A stretch of 54,903 bases of DNA. Origin: Oscillospiraceae bacterium. GTDB lineage: Bacteria > Bacillota > Clostridia > Oscillospirales > Oscillospiraceae. Both the position numbers and the translations under genes were made by a program. Numbering within the stretch: position 1 is the first letter of the stretch; the number at the start of each line of letters is the position of its first letter. Location: assembly GCA_017397835.1 (NCBI GenBank), contig JAFQHV010000019.1:1-54903 (forward strand). Reading direction: 5' to 3'. Of the stretch, positions 1-10,603 are shown piece by piece. The notes beneath the pieces were generated by a model that did not search any database, was not told the DNA's origin, and saw only the letters and a list, made by a program, of their open reading frames with translations.

Positions 1-1695
<1,695 letters not shown>

Positions 1696-1710
1696 AACTC
1701 TTTCACCTCC

Positions 1711-3672
1711 TTAGTAGTCCAGATTGGTGGCGTCCTTGGCCTTGCGCTCGATAAACTGCTTGCGGGGCTCCACTTCTTCGCCCATCAGGACGGTAAAGAC
1801 CTGATCGGCCAGCACGGCATCGTCCAAAGTGATGCGGCGCAGGGTGCGGCGCTTGGGGTCCATGGTGGTCTCCCACAGCTCCTCGGGGTTCATTTCACCA
1901 AGGCCCTTGTAGCGGTTGATCTCCACCTTGGCGTTGGGGTTATCCTCACGCATTTCGGCGGACACGCGGTCGCGCTCCTCGTCGGAGAAGGCCACGCGCA
2001 CGGTCTTGCCGCGGGTCAGCTTGTACAGGGGGGGCACGGCGGAGTAGACGTAGCCCTGCTCGATCAGCGGGCGCATGAAGCGGAAGAAGAAGGTCAGCAG
2101 CAGGGTACGGATGTGGGCGCCGTCCACGTCGGCATCGGCCATAATGACGATCTTGTGGTAGCGCAGCTTCTCCGGATCAAATTCGTCACCGATACCGGCG
2201 CCCAGCGCGGTGATAACGGGCTGAAGCTTCTCGTTGCCGTAAACTTTATCCACACGGGCCTTTTCCACGTTGAGCATCTTGCCCCACAGGGGGAGGATGG
2301 CCTGGAAGCGGGAGTCTCTGCCCTGGGTGGCAGAGCCGCCGGCGGAGTCACCCTCAACGATGTAGATTTCGGTCAGTTCGGGATTGCTCTCGTTGCAGTC
2401 ACGCAGCTTGTCGGGCATAGCGGCGCCGCCCAGCGCGGTCTTGCGGCGGACGGACTCGCGGGCCTTGCGGGCGGCCTCACGGGCACGGGAAGCCATCAGG
2501 GCCTTTTCCAAAATGGCCTTGCCCACCTGGGGATTTTCCTCCAAATAGACATCCAGCTTCTCGCTGACCACGTTGTTGACCAGCGTGCGGATCTCGGCGT
2601 TGCCCAGCTTGGCCTTAGTCTGGCCCTCAAACTGAGCCTCGGTCAGCTTGACGGAGATAACGCAGGTCAGACCCTCCCGGCAGTCCTCGCCGGAGAGCTT
2701 GTCGTCGTCCTTCAAAATCTTCATGCGCCGGCCGTAATTGGTCAGGGCGGTGGTCAGGGCGCGGCGGAAGCCTTCCTCATGCATACCGCCCTCGGGGGTG
2801 CGCACGTTGTTGGCAAAGGACACCATGTTCTCCTGATAGCCGTCGTTGTACTGCATGGCAATTTCCGCCATGGAGTCTTCCCGGGCGCCGGAGACGTAAA
2901 TGACCTCGTTATGGACCGGGCTCTTGTTGCTGTTGAGCCAGGTGACATACTCCCGGATGCCGCCCTCGTAACACATGGAGTGGCGGCGGTCTTCCTCGGC
3001 CTTGTCCGCGCTTTCCGCGCGCTCGTCGGCAATGGAGATGCGCAGACCGGCGTTCAAAAACGCCTGCTGCTGCATACGGGTATGGAGGGTATCGTAGTTA
3101 TATTCGGTGGTATCGAACATCTCCGGGTCGGGTTTGAAGGTGACCATGGTGCCGGTACGGTCGGTGTCCCCGATGACCGTCATTTCCTGCGCGATATGCC
3201 CACGGGCAAACTTCATCTGGTGGATCTTGCCGTTTTTGTGCACCTGCACCTCCAGCCACTCGGACAGAGCGTTGACCACGGAGGCACCCACGCCATGCAG
3301 ACCGCCGGACACCTTGTAGCCGCCGCCGCCGAACTTGCCGCCGGCGTGCAGGATGGTGAATACGACCTCCAGCGCAGGCTTTCCGGTCTGGGGCTGGATG
3401 TCAACGGGGATACCACGGCCGTTGTCGGTGACGGTGATGGTGTTGCCCTCGTTGATGGTGACGGTGATCTCGTCACAATAGCCCGCCAGGGCCTCGTCGA
3501 TGGAGTTGTCCACAATTTCGTACACCAGGTGGTGCAGGCCGGACTCGCTGGTGGAGCCGATGTACATACCCGGACGCTTGCGGACTGCCTCCAGTCCCTC
3601 CAGCACCTGGATCTCGGAGCCGCCGTATTCGTGTTCGACCTGTGTGGAGTTCAGTTCCAGTTCTTCAGACAT
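1711..3672 (-). CDS. gyrB: DNA gyrase subunit B
   Basis: ATPase subunit of gyrase, 653 residues, normal for the family. The GHKL ATPase domain shows [15 protein letters not shown], the GRGIPVD box and [14 protein letters not shown]; the TOPRIM domain shows EGDSAGG and [11 protein letters not shown]; the C-terminal tail [21 protein letters not shown] is typical of short GyrB. It lies directly upstream of gyrA and downstream of the recF/remB genes, the classical origin order. Oddity: the usual PLRGK segment reads PLWGK ([13 protein letters not shown]). ParE is the alternative, but the dnaA-dnaN-recF context favours GyrB. Confidence 0.97.
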   Translation of the reverse strand: MSEELELNSTQVEHEYGGSEIQVLEGLEAVRKRPGMYIGSTSESGLHHLVYEIVDNSIDEALAGYCDEITVTINEGNTITVTDNGRGIPVDIQPQTGKPALEVVFTILHAGGKFGGGGYKVSGGLHGVGASVVNALSEWLEVQVHKNGKIHQMKFARGHIAQEMTVIGDTDRTGTMVTFKPDPEMFDTTEYNYDTLHTRMQQQAFLNAGLRISIADERAESADKAEEDRRHSMCYEGGIREYVTWLNSNKSPVHNEVIYVSGAREDSMAEIAMQYNDGYQENMVSFANNVRTPEGGMHEEGFRRALTTALTNYGRRMKILKDDDKLSGEDCREGLTCVISVKLTEAQFEGQTKAKLGNAEIRTLVNNVVSEKLDVYLEENPQVGKAILEKALMASRAREAARKARESVRRKTALGGAAMPDKLRDCNESNPELTEIYIVEGDSAGGSATQGRDSRFQAILPLWGKMLNVEKARVDKVYGNEKLQPVITALGAGIGDEFDPEKLRYHKIVIMADADVDGAHIRTLLLTFFFRFMRPLIEQGYVYSAVPPLYKLTRGKTVRVAFSDEERDRVSAEMREDNPNAKVEINRYKGLGEMNPEELWETTMDPKRRTLRRITLDDAVLADQVFTVLMGEEVEPRKQFIERKAKDATNLDY

Positions 3673-3713
3673 AGTTTACCTCCGCTGTTTCGCTATGCGA
3701 TGTTCGATATTCC

Positions 3714-3989
3714 TTAATCGTTTCCTAACTCGAATGTGCTGCGCTCTGCGCGGCCCTGCAGGGCGGCAGAGGACAGCTGGGTGACGTAGACCTGCCAGTT
3801 CTCGCTGCCGTTGTCGGTGACTACAAAGGACCGGGGCAGGTCCTCGCACAGCCAGATGACCCGGCCCTCCTGCTCGGCGAGTTCCAAAAACTCCCGGGTC
3901 TTAAAGGCCCAACTGGCATTATCCATATCAAAAATACCAACCACATCCCGGTAGGGAACTACGGTGGATTGGCCCAAATGCAGATACAT
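3714..3989 (-). CDS. remB: DUF370 / RemB-like regulator
   Basis: A 91-residue protein of the DUF370 family beginning MYLHLGQSTVVPYRDVVGIF, close to Bacillus subtilis RemB (YaaB), which sits at the same place between recF and gyrB. RemA of this family is a DNA-binding regulator of extracellular matrix genes; the role of RemB is less clear. The frame is open further upstream to 4025, but the start at 3989 is chosen because family similarity begins there and GGGAG lies 9 bases upstream. The last ~15 residues (GRAERSTFELGND) have no family counterpart that I recognise. Its start lies at the edge of a palindromic repeat. Confidence 0.85.
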   Translation of the reverse strand: MYLHLGQSTVVPYRDVVGIFDMDNASWAFKTREFLELAEQEGRVIWLCEDLPRSFVVTDNGSENWQVYVTQLSSAALQGRAERSTFELGND

Positions 3990-4005
3990 AAAGCATTTCT
4001 CCCAG

Positions 4006-4117
4006 TATCTCTGCCTTCCCCCCAAAGGGGGCGGATGAGGGGGTGTGCCGTCTATGTAGGAACCCCTCAGCAGTCACAGCTGCGCCGTGCCAGCTTCCCC
4101 CACAGGGGGGAAGCCTT
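4006..4117. repeat. C/G-tract palindromic intergenic repeat, copy 1
   Basis: The recF-remB gap holds a degenerate element with two halves: CCTTCCCCCCAAAGGGGGCGG, then TGAGGGGGT, and facing it ACCCCTCAG, a small hairpin CAGCTGCGCCGTGCCAG and CTTCCCCCACAGGGGGGAAG. The halves are roughly inverse to each other. The same motif order is seen around 14371-14420 and as a fragment at 33254-33282. It looks like a REP/MITE-like family; no gene is visible in it. Confidence 0.6.
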
Positions 4118-4121
4118 TATT

Positions 4122-5225
4122 TCAAACCAGCTTGCCGTCCCGGATATGGAAGGCCTTTCCGCCCTCCAGCCCCTCCAGCTTTTCCTCCTCACAGCAGGTA
4201 ATAAACACCTGCCCGCCCTGAATGCGATTGAGGACGAAGGCCTGCCGCTTGGGGTCCAGTTCGCTGAGCACGTCGTCCAAAAGAAGCACCGGCCACTCGC
4301 CGGTCTCCGCCTGTACGATCTCACGCTGGGCCAGCTTCAGGGAAAGGGCCGCGGTACGGGTCTGTCCCTGAGAGCCGTAAGTTTTGGCAGACAACTCGTT
4401 CAACGTCACCGTCAAATCGTCCTTGTGGGGACCGGTCAGGCACTGGCGGCTGTCCAGCTCGGCCTGTCGGTGGCTCTCCTGATGGTCCAGCAGCTGAGGC
4501 AGGATGAATTTCGGCTGGGCCAGCGGGTCGGTGACGGTGGAAACGGTTTCGTACTGAAGCGCCAACTGTTCCCGCCCGCCGGAGAAATCCCCGTGAATGG
4601 CGGGTGCGTGCTCCATTAGGCGGCGGATATAGTGGGCGCGGTAATGGATGAGCATGGCACCGGTTTGGGCCATACGCAGGTTGAAGTCATCCAGCGTAGC
4701 CAGCAGGGACGGATTTTCCGGCCAGTCCCGTAAAATGCGGGTCTTGTGCTCGTACAAACGGCTGTATTCGGCCAAAGCCTGCGCATAGGCGGGCCGCAGC
4801 TGGCAGATCGCGTTGTCCAGAAAGCGCCGCCGGGCGGCACCGCCCTCACGAATGAGGTACAGATCCTCCGGGCAGAACAGCACGCTGGTCATAATGCCTG
4901 CCAGTTCCCCCGCGGTTTTCAGCCGCACACCGTTGGAGTAAAGCTGCCGGGCCTTTCCCCGGGACAAATGCGCCTCCAGCTCAAAGGTGCGCTGGCGGGA
5001 CAGGATTTCCGCCTTAATAAAGCTGTCGTCCAAACCCAGCATGATCATTTCCCTGTCAAACCGGGCGCGGTGGGACCGGGCGGTAGACAGGTAGGCCAGC
5101 GCCTCCAGCAGGTTGGTTTTCCCCTGTGCGTTTTCGCCGTAGATCAGGTTGACCCGGGGGTCAAATTCCGCCTCCAAATGAGGGTAGTTGCGAAAAAAGT
5201 CCAGTTCCAGTTTCCGAACGATCAT
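4122..5225 (-). CDS. recF: DNA replication and repair protein RecF
   Basis: SMC/ABC-type ATPase that, with RecO and RecR, helps load RecA on gapped DNA. 367 residues, usual length. Walker A GENAQGKT is at residues 30-37, the [15 protein letters not shown] signature region and the [12 protein letters not shown] Walker B/D-loop lie in the last third. Its start ATG overlaps the stop codon of the upstream S4-domain gene (ATGA-type overlap at 5222-5225), so the two are translationally coupled. The region after its stop is a palindromic repeat rather than a clear terminator. Confidence 0.97.
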   Translation of the reverse strand: MIVRKLELDFFRNYPHLEAEFDPRVNLIYGENAQGKTNLLEALAYLSTARSHRARFDREMIMLGLDDSFIKAEILSRQRTFELEAHLSRGKARQLYSNGVRLKTAGELAGIMTSVLFCPEDLYLIREGGAARRRFLDNAICQLRPAYAQALAEYSRLYEHKTRILRDWPENPSLLATLDDFNLRMAQTGAMLIHYRAHYIRRLMEHAPAIHGDFSGGREQLALQYETVSTVTDPLAQPKFILPQLLDHQESHRQAELDSRQCLTGPHKDDLTVTLNELSAKTYGSQGQTRTAALSLKLAQREIVQAETGEWPVLLLDDVLSELDPKRQAFVLNRIQGGQVFITCCEEEKLEGLEGGKAFHIRDGKLV

Positions 5226-5437
5226 TCCACGACCAGCTCCAGCTCGTTGTCAATGGCGCACCGGTCACCGGGGCGCATTTTTTTGCCGCGCATGGTGCAG
5301 GTTTCTCCGTTAACGGTGACCCGGCCCTCCTGAATGATGAGCTTGGCGTCGCCGCCGGTCTCTACCGCGCCGGCAAACTTCAAAAGGTCCTGCAATTTGA
5401 TAAATTCGGTATGAATTTGAATGTTATGGCTTTCCAT
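5222..5437 (-). CDS. yaaA: S4-domain RNA-binding protein YaaA (RlbA-like)
   Basis: A 71-residue S4 domain protein. Residues 11-60 show the S4 alpha-L motif ([21 protein letters not shown], then [19 protein letters not shown]), typical of proteins binding structured rRNA. Position between dnaN and recF is the conserved one for B. subtilis YaaA, implicated in 50S ribosome assembly. It starts 11 bases after dnaN and overlaps recF by 4 bases, so it belongs to the dnaA-dnaN-yaaA-recF transcription unit. Confidence 0.92.
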   Translation of the reverse strand: MESHNIQIHTEFIKLQDLLKFAGAVETGGDAKLIIQEGRVTVNGETCTMRGKKMRPGDRCAIDNELELVVE

Positions 5438-5448
5438 AGTTCCCTCTT

Positions 5449-6558
5449 TTAATTCGCTTTTAACCGCACAGGCAGGACCATGTAAACGAAATTCTGTTCC
5501 CCCTCGGCGGGCAAAATGATACAGGGTGCCACGCCGGAGGACATCTCCAACCGGACCCGGTCAGCGGGGGCCGCTTTCAGAGCGTCCATCAAATACTTGT
5601 TGTTAAAGCCGATCTCCAAACCGCCGCCATTTCCGTCAATGGGGCACTGGTCGGCGGCATCACCGATGCCGGTCTTGGTGGTGATGGACAGGATTCCATC
5701 ATCAAACACGCAGCGCAGAGGGCTTTTCAGCTTGTCACTGATAATGAGGGATACGCGGTCAATGGATGCCAGCAGAGCACGCTTATCACCCTCGACTTTA
5801 ATGGAGCTGTTGGTGGGAATGGCGTTGCGGTAAGCAAGGAACTCACCTTCCAGGCGGCGGCTGACCAAAATGGTGTCGCCAGTGTCCACCTGAATGTGAC
5901 GGGCACCCTGAATAACGGTAACGGGGGCATCGCCGCCGGAGCAGATTTTTTCCACTTCGTTCAAAGCGGCACCGGGCACCACGAAGGAGAAGGACTGTCC
6001 GCCCTTTTTATCGGTCAGCTGCTCCCGGCGCAGGGCCAAACGGTAGCCGTCAACGGACACCACGGTCAACTGGTTCCCCTCCACCTCGAACAGAGATCCG
6101 GTATGGACGGGACGGCTTTCGTTGTCGCTGACGGCAAACAGAGTCTGGGAGATCATGGCCCGCAGAGTTTCCTGAGGCAGGGTCAAGGCATTTACGTCAT
6201 CCACAGAGGGAAGCTCGGGAAATTCCTCGGGATCGGTAGCCAAGATATTGAACTCACTCATGCCGCAGCGTACCTTGACCATGTAGTTGTCGGAAGAGAA
6301 ATAAACGATGTCATCGGGCAGTTTGCGTACGATCTCGCCAAACAAACGGGCGGACAGGACCAGGCTGCCCGGTTCGGTCACGTCGGCGGGAACAACGGTA
6401 CGGATACCGGTTTCCAGATTGTAGCCGGTCAGGCGGAGAACTCCGGTCGCCTCCAGCAGCAGGCCCTCCAACGCGGGAATGGAGCTCTTGGGCGAGACGG
6501 TGCGGGAAGCAGTGGCAACCGCGTTCATCAAAAGTGCTTTCTCACAGGAAAATTTCAT
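5449..6558 (-). CDS. dnaN: DNA polymerase III beta subunit (sliding clamp)
   Basis: Ring-shaped processivity clamp, 369 residues, three repeated clamp folds. The start [21 protein letters not shown] and the C-terminus [11 protein letters not shown] are typical. An AGGAGG site lies just upstream of the ATG at 6558. It is separated from dnaA by 234 bases that carry DnaA-box-like sites, and is followed closely by yaaA and recF. Confidence 0.98.
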   Translation of the reverse strand: MKFSCEKALLMNAVATASRTVSPKSSIPALEGLLLEATGVLRLTGYNLETGIRTVVPADVTEPGSLVLSARLFGEIVRKLPDDIVYFSSDNYMVKVRCGMSEFNILATDPEEFPELPSVDDVNALTLPQETLRAMISQTLFAVSDNESRPVHTGSLFEVEGNQLTVVSVDGYRLALRREQLTDKKGGQSFSFVVPGAALNEVEKICSGGDAPVTVIQGARHIQVDTGDTILVSRRLEGEFLAYRNAIPTNSSIKVEGDKRALLASIDRVSLIISDKLKSPLRCVFDDGILSITTKTGIGDAADQCPIDGNGGGLEIGFNNKYLMDALKAAPADRVRLEMSSGVAPCIILPAEGEQNFVYMVLPVRLKAN

Positions 6559-6792
6559 GAGGAAAAAACCTCCTTCGTTCTTTCTCTTTCAAAAGAGAAG
6601 ATAAATAATAGTTTTCGTTGTGGTTGTAGTAGGCGTTTTTTTTGTGGACAAACCGGGCTTTCCGCTGGGGCGCAAGGGACAGGCCGTCCACAGGGCGTGT
6701 GCGCGGACGGGGCTGCTTTTCCACAGGCGGTTTTTTGGAAAAACCTGTCCACAGCGGGTTTTACACATTTCCACTTTTTCTGTGGAAACGGG
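6559..6792. other. dnaA-dnaN spacer with DnaA-box-like cluster (putative oriC part)
   Basis: Five sites ending in TCCACA are packed in about 150 bases: TTGTCCACA (6643-6651, minus), CCGTCCACA (6684-6692), TTTTCCACA (6717-6725), CTGTCCACA (6745-6753) and GTTTCCACA (6781-6789, minus). Against the TTATCCACA consensus two have one mismatch (6643, 6717) and the others two or three. An AT-rich stretch adjoins at about 6595-6645. Clostridial and bacillar origins often have a box cluster on each side of dnaA. No perfect box is present, so the assignment rests on clustering and position. Confidence 0.65.
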
Positions 6793-8109
6793 TCATTCGT
6801 AGCGGGCGTTTATATTTGCCGTGATATCCTTGACGATCTCGGCAAGTTCGGGCTGAAGCTTAATTTGTTTTTCAATGCGCTCAATGGCGTGCAGGACGGT
6901 GCTGTGATCCCGGTTATCAAACTCCCGGCCGATCTCCTTCAGTGCCAGGCTGGTCATACTGCGGATGAGGTACATGGCGATGTGCCGGGCCATGGCAAGA
7001 TCCTTGGTGCGGCCCTGGCCCCGGAGCTGCTCGGGTTCCACGTTATAGAATTTGCAGACCTCTTCGATAATGACGTCCGCCGTGGGCAGGATGTCGGCAC
7101 GGTCCTTGAATACGCCCTTGATCGCCTCAATAATGGTGTCTTTATCCACCTTATCGCCCAGCAACTGCTGGTAGGCCAGGATTTTATTGATGATACCCTC
7201 CAGCTGGCGGACGTTGGCCGTGATGTTTTCCGCGATCAGCTGAAGCAGGAAATCGGGCAGGTCGATACCCCGCTGAATGCATTTGTTTTTGATGATCGCC
7301 ATGCGGGTTTCATAATCGGGGGGCTGAATGTCGGCCAGCAGTCCCCACTCAAAGCGGGTTTTCAGTCGATCCTCCAGCCGGAGCATCTCTTTGGGCGGTC
7401 GGTCAGACGTGAGTACGATTTGTCGCTTGGATTCGTACAGCGTGTTAAACGTATGGAAAAATTCTTCCTGCGTTGCTTCACGGCCGGCGATAAACTGGAC
7501 GTCGTCCATCAGGAATACGTCGGCGGCGCGGTACTTGTTGCGGAACTCCTGATTTCGACCCTCCCGAACGGCGCGGATCAACTCATTGGTAAAATCGTCG
7601 CCTTTGATGTACACGATACGGTAGTCCGGATGATTTTGCTGTATGGTGTGGGCAATGGAATAGAGCAGATGCGTTTTTCCAAGACCGGATTCACCGTAAA
7701 TAAACAGGGGATTGTAACTCTCCGCGGGGTTATCGGCCACAGCCTGAGCGGCAGCGTGGGCAAATTTGTTGGAAGAACCGACGACAAAGCGGTCGAAGGT
7801 GTAGTCATCCGTGCCCGGTATTGCGCTGGCGACTTTCGGCCGATTCAGGGCATCCACTTCCTCCTGAGAGAGGACCTGCACCTCAAAGTCAACGGAAAAC
7901 AATTCTTTCAACGCTTTTTGGATCGTGGGGATATAAAGCTTTTTGATCATACCCCGATTGAATTGAGAGGGAGAACACAAAACCAGACGATCCGCTTCAA
8001 TTGCCACGGCGGTGGCATCGGAGAACCAGGTCTCGATGGTGACGGGAGTCATATCAGCCTGCATCAGCAGCAGCACTTTCGCCCATACGTCAGCAGCGGA
8101 ATTTATCAT
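6793..8109 (-). CDS. dnaA: Chromosomal replication initiator DnaA
   Basis: AAA+ initiator that binds DnaA boxes and melts the origin. 438 residues. Domain I spans about 1-80, a very short linker domain II about 81-103, Walker A GESGLGKT at 139-146, Walker B in VFLMDDVQF near 200, and the DNA-binding domain IV at the C-terminus with the DnaA signature around NRDHSTVLHAIERI. The gene is first in the leftward dnaA-dnaN operon and diverges from rpmH. A sigma-A promoter (TTGCTC, 17, TATAAT) lies about 120 bases upstream. Confidence 0.98.
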   Translation of the reverse strand: MINSAADVWAKVLLLMQADMTPVTIETWFSDATAVAIEADRLVLCSPSQFNRGMIKKLYIPTIQKALKELFSVDFEVQVLSQEEVDALNRPKVASAIPGTDDYTFDRFVVGSSNKFAHAAAQAVADNPAESYNPLFIYGESGLGKTHLLYSIAHTIQQNHPDYRIVYIKGDDFTNELIRAVREGRNQEFRNKYRAADVFLMDDVQFIAGREATQEEFFHTFNTLYESKRQIVLTSDRPPKEMLRLEDRLKTRFEWGLLADIQPPDYETRMAIIKNKCIQRGIDLPDFLLQLIAENITANVRQLEGIINKILAYQQLLGDKVDKDTIIEAIKGVFKDRADILPTADVIIEEVCKFYNVEPEQLRGQGRTKDLAMARHIAMYLIRSMTSLALKEIGREFDNRDHSTVLHAIERIEKQIKLQPELAEIVKDITANINARYE

Positions 8110-8226
8110 AAAACGAAACCTCCTGTGTTGATTATTTTTTATGGCGCGGACAGAAAAACAGGTCGTTTTGAAACGGGAAAATTCCTTGGGCCTGCAAGAA
8201 AAAAATACAACGGGCCATTTTGGTCT

Positions 8227-8255
8227 ATTATATCAAAAATCCGCTTGGAGAGCAA
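8227..8255 (-). promoter_or_regulatory. Sigma-A-type promoter for dnaA operon
   Basis: On the minus strand a -35 TTGCTC (8250-8255) is followed after 17 bases by a perfect -10 TATAAT (8227-8232), which would give a leader of about 110 bases to dnaA. Confidence 0.6.
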
Positions 8256-8261
8256 GGAAAT

Positions 8262-8291
8262 AATACACATTTTTATTTATAAATGTGTATT
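8262..8291. repeat. Perfect 11-bp inverted repeat upstream of dnaA
   Basis: AATACACATTT (8262-8272) and AAATGTGTATT (8281-8291) are exact inverse copies around TTATTTAT. It lies just beyond the -35 of the dnaA promoter and about 80 bases before the -35 of rpmH. It could be an operator, a weak bidirectional terminator or part of the origin; the sequence does not decide. Confidence 0.7.
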
Positions 8292-8368
8292 CATTATGGG
8301 TTGAAGCAGAAAGGTTCCACAATATCTTGTGGCAGAGGGAAAACACACATTTTTTCCGAAAAAATTGG

Positions 8369-8398
8369 TTGACAGAAACACTTTTTATAGACTATAAT
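8369..8398 (+). promoter_or_regulatory. Strong sigma-A promoter for rpmH operon
   Basis: Consensus -35 TTGACA (8369-8374) and consensus -10 TATAAT (8393-8398) with an 18-base spacer, about 110 bases upstream of the rpmH start. Confidence 0.85.
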
Positions 8399-8510
8399 GA
8401 TGGACGCGCTATGTTTGCCCATAGCTGTTTTGACGACCGCAGCCGGATTTGTTCGGCTGTTGTGGTGAGCTGCTTCGGCAGCTTGAGTATTCTATCAGGA
8501 GGTGTCCCGT

Positions 8511-8645
8511 ATGCTTCGTACCTATCAGCCCAAAAAGCGTCAGCGCTCCAAGGAGCATGGCTTCCGCAAGCGCATGGCTACCCGTAACGGCCGGAAGGTT
8601 CTGGCCCGCCGCCGCGCCAAGGGCCGCGTGCGCCTGACCCACTGA
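8511..8645 (+). CDS. rpmH: 50S ribosomal protein L34
   Basis: 44-residue, strongly basic ribosomal protein: [20 protein letters not shown] at the start and [13 protein letters not shown] at the end, full length for L34. AGGAGG lies 9 bases before the ATG and a consensus promoter lies further upstream. It is first in the rightward rpmH-rnpA-yidD-yidC-jag set that classically faces dnaA. Confidence 0.98.
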   Translation: MLRTYQPKKRQRSKEHGFRKRMATRNGRKVLARRRAKGRVRLTH

Positions 8646-8681
8646 GGTGGCGCCAACAAGCGATGACATCGTTTAATTAGT

Positions 8682-8711
8682 AGGGGCGTGGGATGGAAAT
8701 CCCCCGCCCCT
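8682..8711 (+). other. GC-rich hairpin between rpmH and rnpA
   Basis: AGGGGCGTGGGAT, GGAA, ATCCCCCGCCCCT forms a long stem with one small irregularity and no following T-run. It may be an RNA processing or stabilising hairpin that lets rpmH mRNA be more abundant than rnpA mRNA. Confidence 0.5.
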
Positions 8712-8748
8712 GCGTGAGCATTCCAGCCTTTTTGGAGCGTGAGGACGG

Positions 8749-9102
8749 ATGAAACACACGGTTTCCCTGAAACTGAATCATGAGTTCCGCCGTCTTTACA
8801 ACAAGGGCCGCACGGCTTCCTGTCCCTATATGGCCGTATACTGCCGCAAGACCCGTCTGCCCTACAGCCGCCTTGGATTTACCACCGGCGTCAAGCTGGG
8901 CAAAGCGGTCAAGCGAAACCGGGTCCGCCGCCGCCTGCGGGAGATCTACCGCACCAACGAGTGGCGACTGACTCCCGGCTGGGACATTGTGGTGGTGGCC
9001 CGGGTCAAGGCAGTCTACGCCGAGTACGGTCAGCTGGAGCGCAGCTTTTTGGCCCTTGCCGACAAGCTGGAACTGCTGGACCGGGCCGGGAAAAACCAAT
9101 GA
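8749..9102 (+). CDS. rnpA: Ribonuclease P protein component
   Basis: 117-residue basic protein subunit of RNase P, which helps the RNA subunit remove 5' leaders from pre-tRNAs. The family motif is clear as [20 protein letters not shown] at about residues 49-68, with the preceding FTTGVK strand. It follows rpmH by about 100 bases, and its stop overlaps the start of yidD (ATGA). Confidence 0.97.
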   Translation: MKHTVSLKLNHEFRRLYNKGRTASCPYMAVYCRKTRLPYSRLGFTTGVKLGKAVKRNRVRRRLREIYRTNEWRLTPGWDIVVVARVKAVYAEYGQLERSFLALADKLELLDRAGKNQ

Positions 9103-9317
9103 AACGATTTGTTTTGTGGCTGATTCGGTTTTACCGCCGGTACCTGTCGCCCCTTAAGGCCCCATGCTGCCGCTTTATCCCTACCTGCTCCCAGTATGCG
9201 CTGGAGGCGGTGGAAAAGTACGGCCCATGGAAGGGCGGCTGGCTTGCGCTGAAACGATTGTGTCGCTGTCATCCCTTTCACCGGCAAAAATCCATCGAAT
9301 ACGACCCTGTGCCGTGA
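9099..9317 (+). CDS. yidD: Membrane protein insertion efficiency factor YidD
   Basis: 72-residue member of the YidD (UPF0161) family, with the signature [19 protein letters not shown] and [15 protein letters not shown], and three clustered Cys residues. It is thought to assist YidC-dependent insertion at the inner face of the membrane. The start at 9099 (ATGA overlap with rnpA) is chosen over an earlier frame-open Met at 8961 because family similarity begins here. It lies between rnpA and yidC as in most bacteria. Confidence 0.95.
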   Translation: MKRFVLWLIRFYRRYLSPLKAPCCRFIPTCSQYALEAVEKYGPWKGGWLALKRLCRCHPFHRQKSIEYDPVP

Positions 9318-9366
9318 GTGGTGGTCCGCCTGAGGGGCGGTAAAATTGCATACTTTGGAGGAAAAT

Positions 9367-10602
9367 ATGGACTTTATCATTACTCCGTTTTCCTGGCTGC
9401 TGAATGTATTTTATGACTTCACACAGAACTACGGTCTGGCCATTATCCTGTTCGCCTTTATCGTAAAGGTCGTTCTGTTTCCCATGAGCCTGAAGGGCAA
9501 GAAGAGCATGATCCAGATGTCCATGCTGTCCGGCAGGCTGGACCAGCTGAAAAAGCAGTATGGCAAGGATCAGGCCCGCTATCAGCAGGAAATGCAGAAG
9601 CTGTATGAGAAGGAAAAGATCAACCCCATGGGCGGTTGCCTGTGGTCTTTTCTGCCCCTGCTGATCCTGCTGCCCCTGTACGCCATCATCCGTGAGCCGC
9701 TGAAGCACATGATGAGCCTAAGTCCCGAACAGATCACCATCGTCAGTGAGCAGCTGGGCGGTACGTTCGCCAAAAACGGCTATGAGCAGCTGCAGATGGC
9801 GGCCCAGATCACCGGCGAAAATTTGGCCGAGCTGGCTGCCAGGGTAGGCGAGGGCGCCAATCTGTTTGCCGTCAACTTCAACTTCCTGGGTATCGACCTT
9901 GCTGCCATGCCCACTTGGAAGATTTGGACCGGAATTACCGACTGGGCCACCGTTCTGGGTCCGTTCGTACTGGTCATGGTGTCCACCCTGCTCAGCGTAC
10001 TGATGGGCAAGGTCTCCAACATGACCAACCAGATGAGCCAGAGCCAGCAGAGCAACAGCACCAACCGGACCATGATGCTGATCATGCCTTTGATGTCCCT
10101 GTGGATCGGCTTTGTTATGCCCGCATCCATGTGTATCTACTGGATTGCCAACAGCGTGTTTTCCATGCTGCAGGAGATTTTGGCTGCCAAGCTGTTGAAG
10201 AAAGACTATGAAAAGGCCCGCGTTGCCGCCGAGGAGCGGGAAAAGCAGGCCAAGGAAGAAGAAAAGAAGCGCAAGGAAGAAGCCCGTCTGGAGAAGGAGC
10301 GCCGCGCCGAAGAGGCCAAGCAGGCCCGTAAAAAGGGGATCAAGCCTGCTGCCGAGGACAACGGCGTCAATAAAGACGACAGCCGAGAGGGTCTGCGTGC
10401 CCATGCCCGGGGCCGCGCCTACATTCCTGACCGTTTCGGCGGTGTGACAGAGTATACCGACCCGGATCTGATGTTTGCTCAGCAGGCGCAGCAGACCAAG
10501 GAAAAGAAGACCGTGTCCGGCAAAGTTGACCTGACCGGCGTAAAAGAGAAAACCGAACCTGCTGCCGATAAGCCGGAGCAGAAGAATGAGGAGCGTGTGT
10601 AA
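9367..10602 (+). CDS. yidC: Membrane protein insertase YidC (Oxa1/SpoIIIJ family)
   Basis: 411 residues. Inserts membrane proteins alone or with SecYEG. The core has hydrophobic segments near residues 17-38, 96-113, 195-220 and 235-270, and the conserved NPMGGCLWSFLPLLILLPLY region. GGAGG lies 8 bases before ATG 9367. No lipobox is visible at the N-terminus. After the last membrane segment a charged tail of about 130 residues, first rich in K/E/R (EEREKQAKEEEKKRKEEARL), extends into the cytoplasm. That is longer than in model YidC proteins and could contact ribosomes or the following KhpB protein. Confidence 0.95.
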   Translation: MDFIITPFSWLLNVFYDFTQNYGLAIILFAFIVKVVLFPMSLKGKKSMIQMSMLSGRLDQLKKQYGKDQARYQQEMQKLYEKEKINPMGGCLWSFLPLLILLPLYAIIREPLKHMMSLSPEQITIVSEQLGGTFAKNGYEQLQMAAQITGENLAELAARVGEGANLFAVNFNFLGIDLAAMPTWKIWTGITDWATVLGPFVLVMVSTLLSVLMGKVSNMTNQMSQSQQSNSTNRTMMLIMPLMSLWIGFVMPASMCIYWIANSVFSMLQEILAAKLLKKDYEKARVAAEEREKQAKEEEKKRKEEARLEKERRAEEAKQARKKGIKPAAEDNGVNKDDSREGLRAHARGRAYIPDRFGGVTEYTDPDLMFAQQAQQTKEKKTVSGKVDLTGVKEKTEPAADKPEQKNEERV

Positions 10603-10603
10603 G

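Larger units (their letters stand above)
8110..8510. other. AT-rich dnaA-rpmH intergenic region
   Basis: This divergent spacer holds promoters for both sides. It also has an 11-bp perfect inverted repeat, AATACACATTT / AAATGTGTATT with an 8-base AT loop (8262-8291), and a shorter CCACAA-TATC-TTGTGG palindrome (8317-8332). The stretch 8130-8370 is clearly richer in A/T than the surrounding genes and could contain the unwinding element. No perfect TTATCCACA box was found here and no gene. Confidence 0.55.

Noticed and set aside
2246-2254. Perfect DnaA box TTATCCACA inside gyrB
   Set aside because: Single copy in a coding region without clustering; likely chance. The same holds for 30911-30919 in proA.
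5896-8304. 800-codon plus-strand frame opposite dnaN and dnaA
   Set aside because: Antisense shadow of dnaN and dnaA crossing the origin spacer; no family similarity and no ribosome site.
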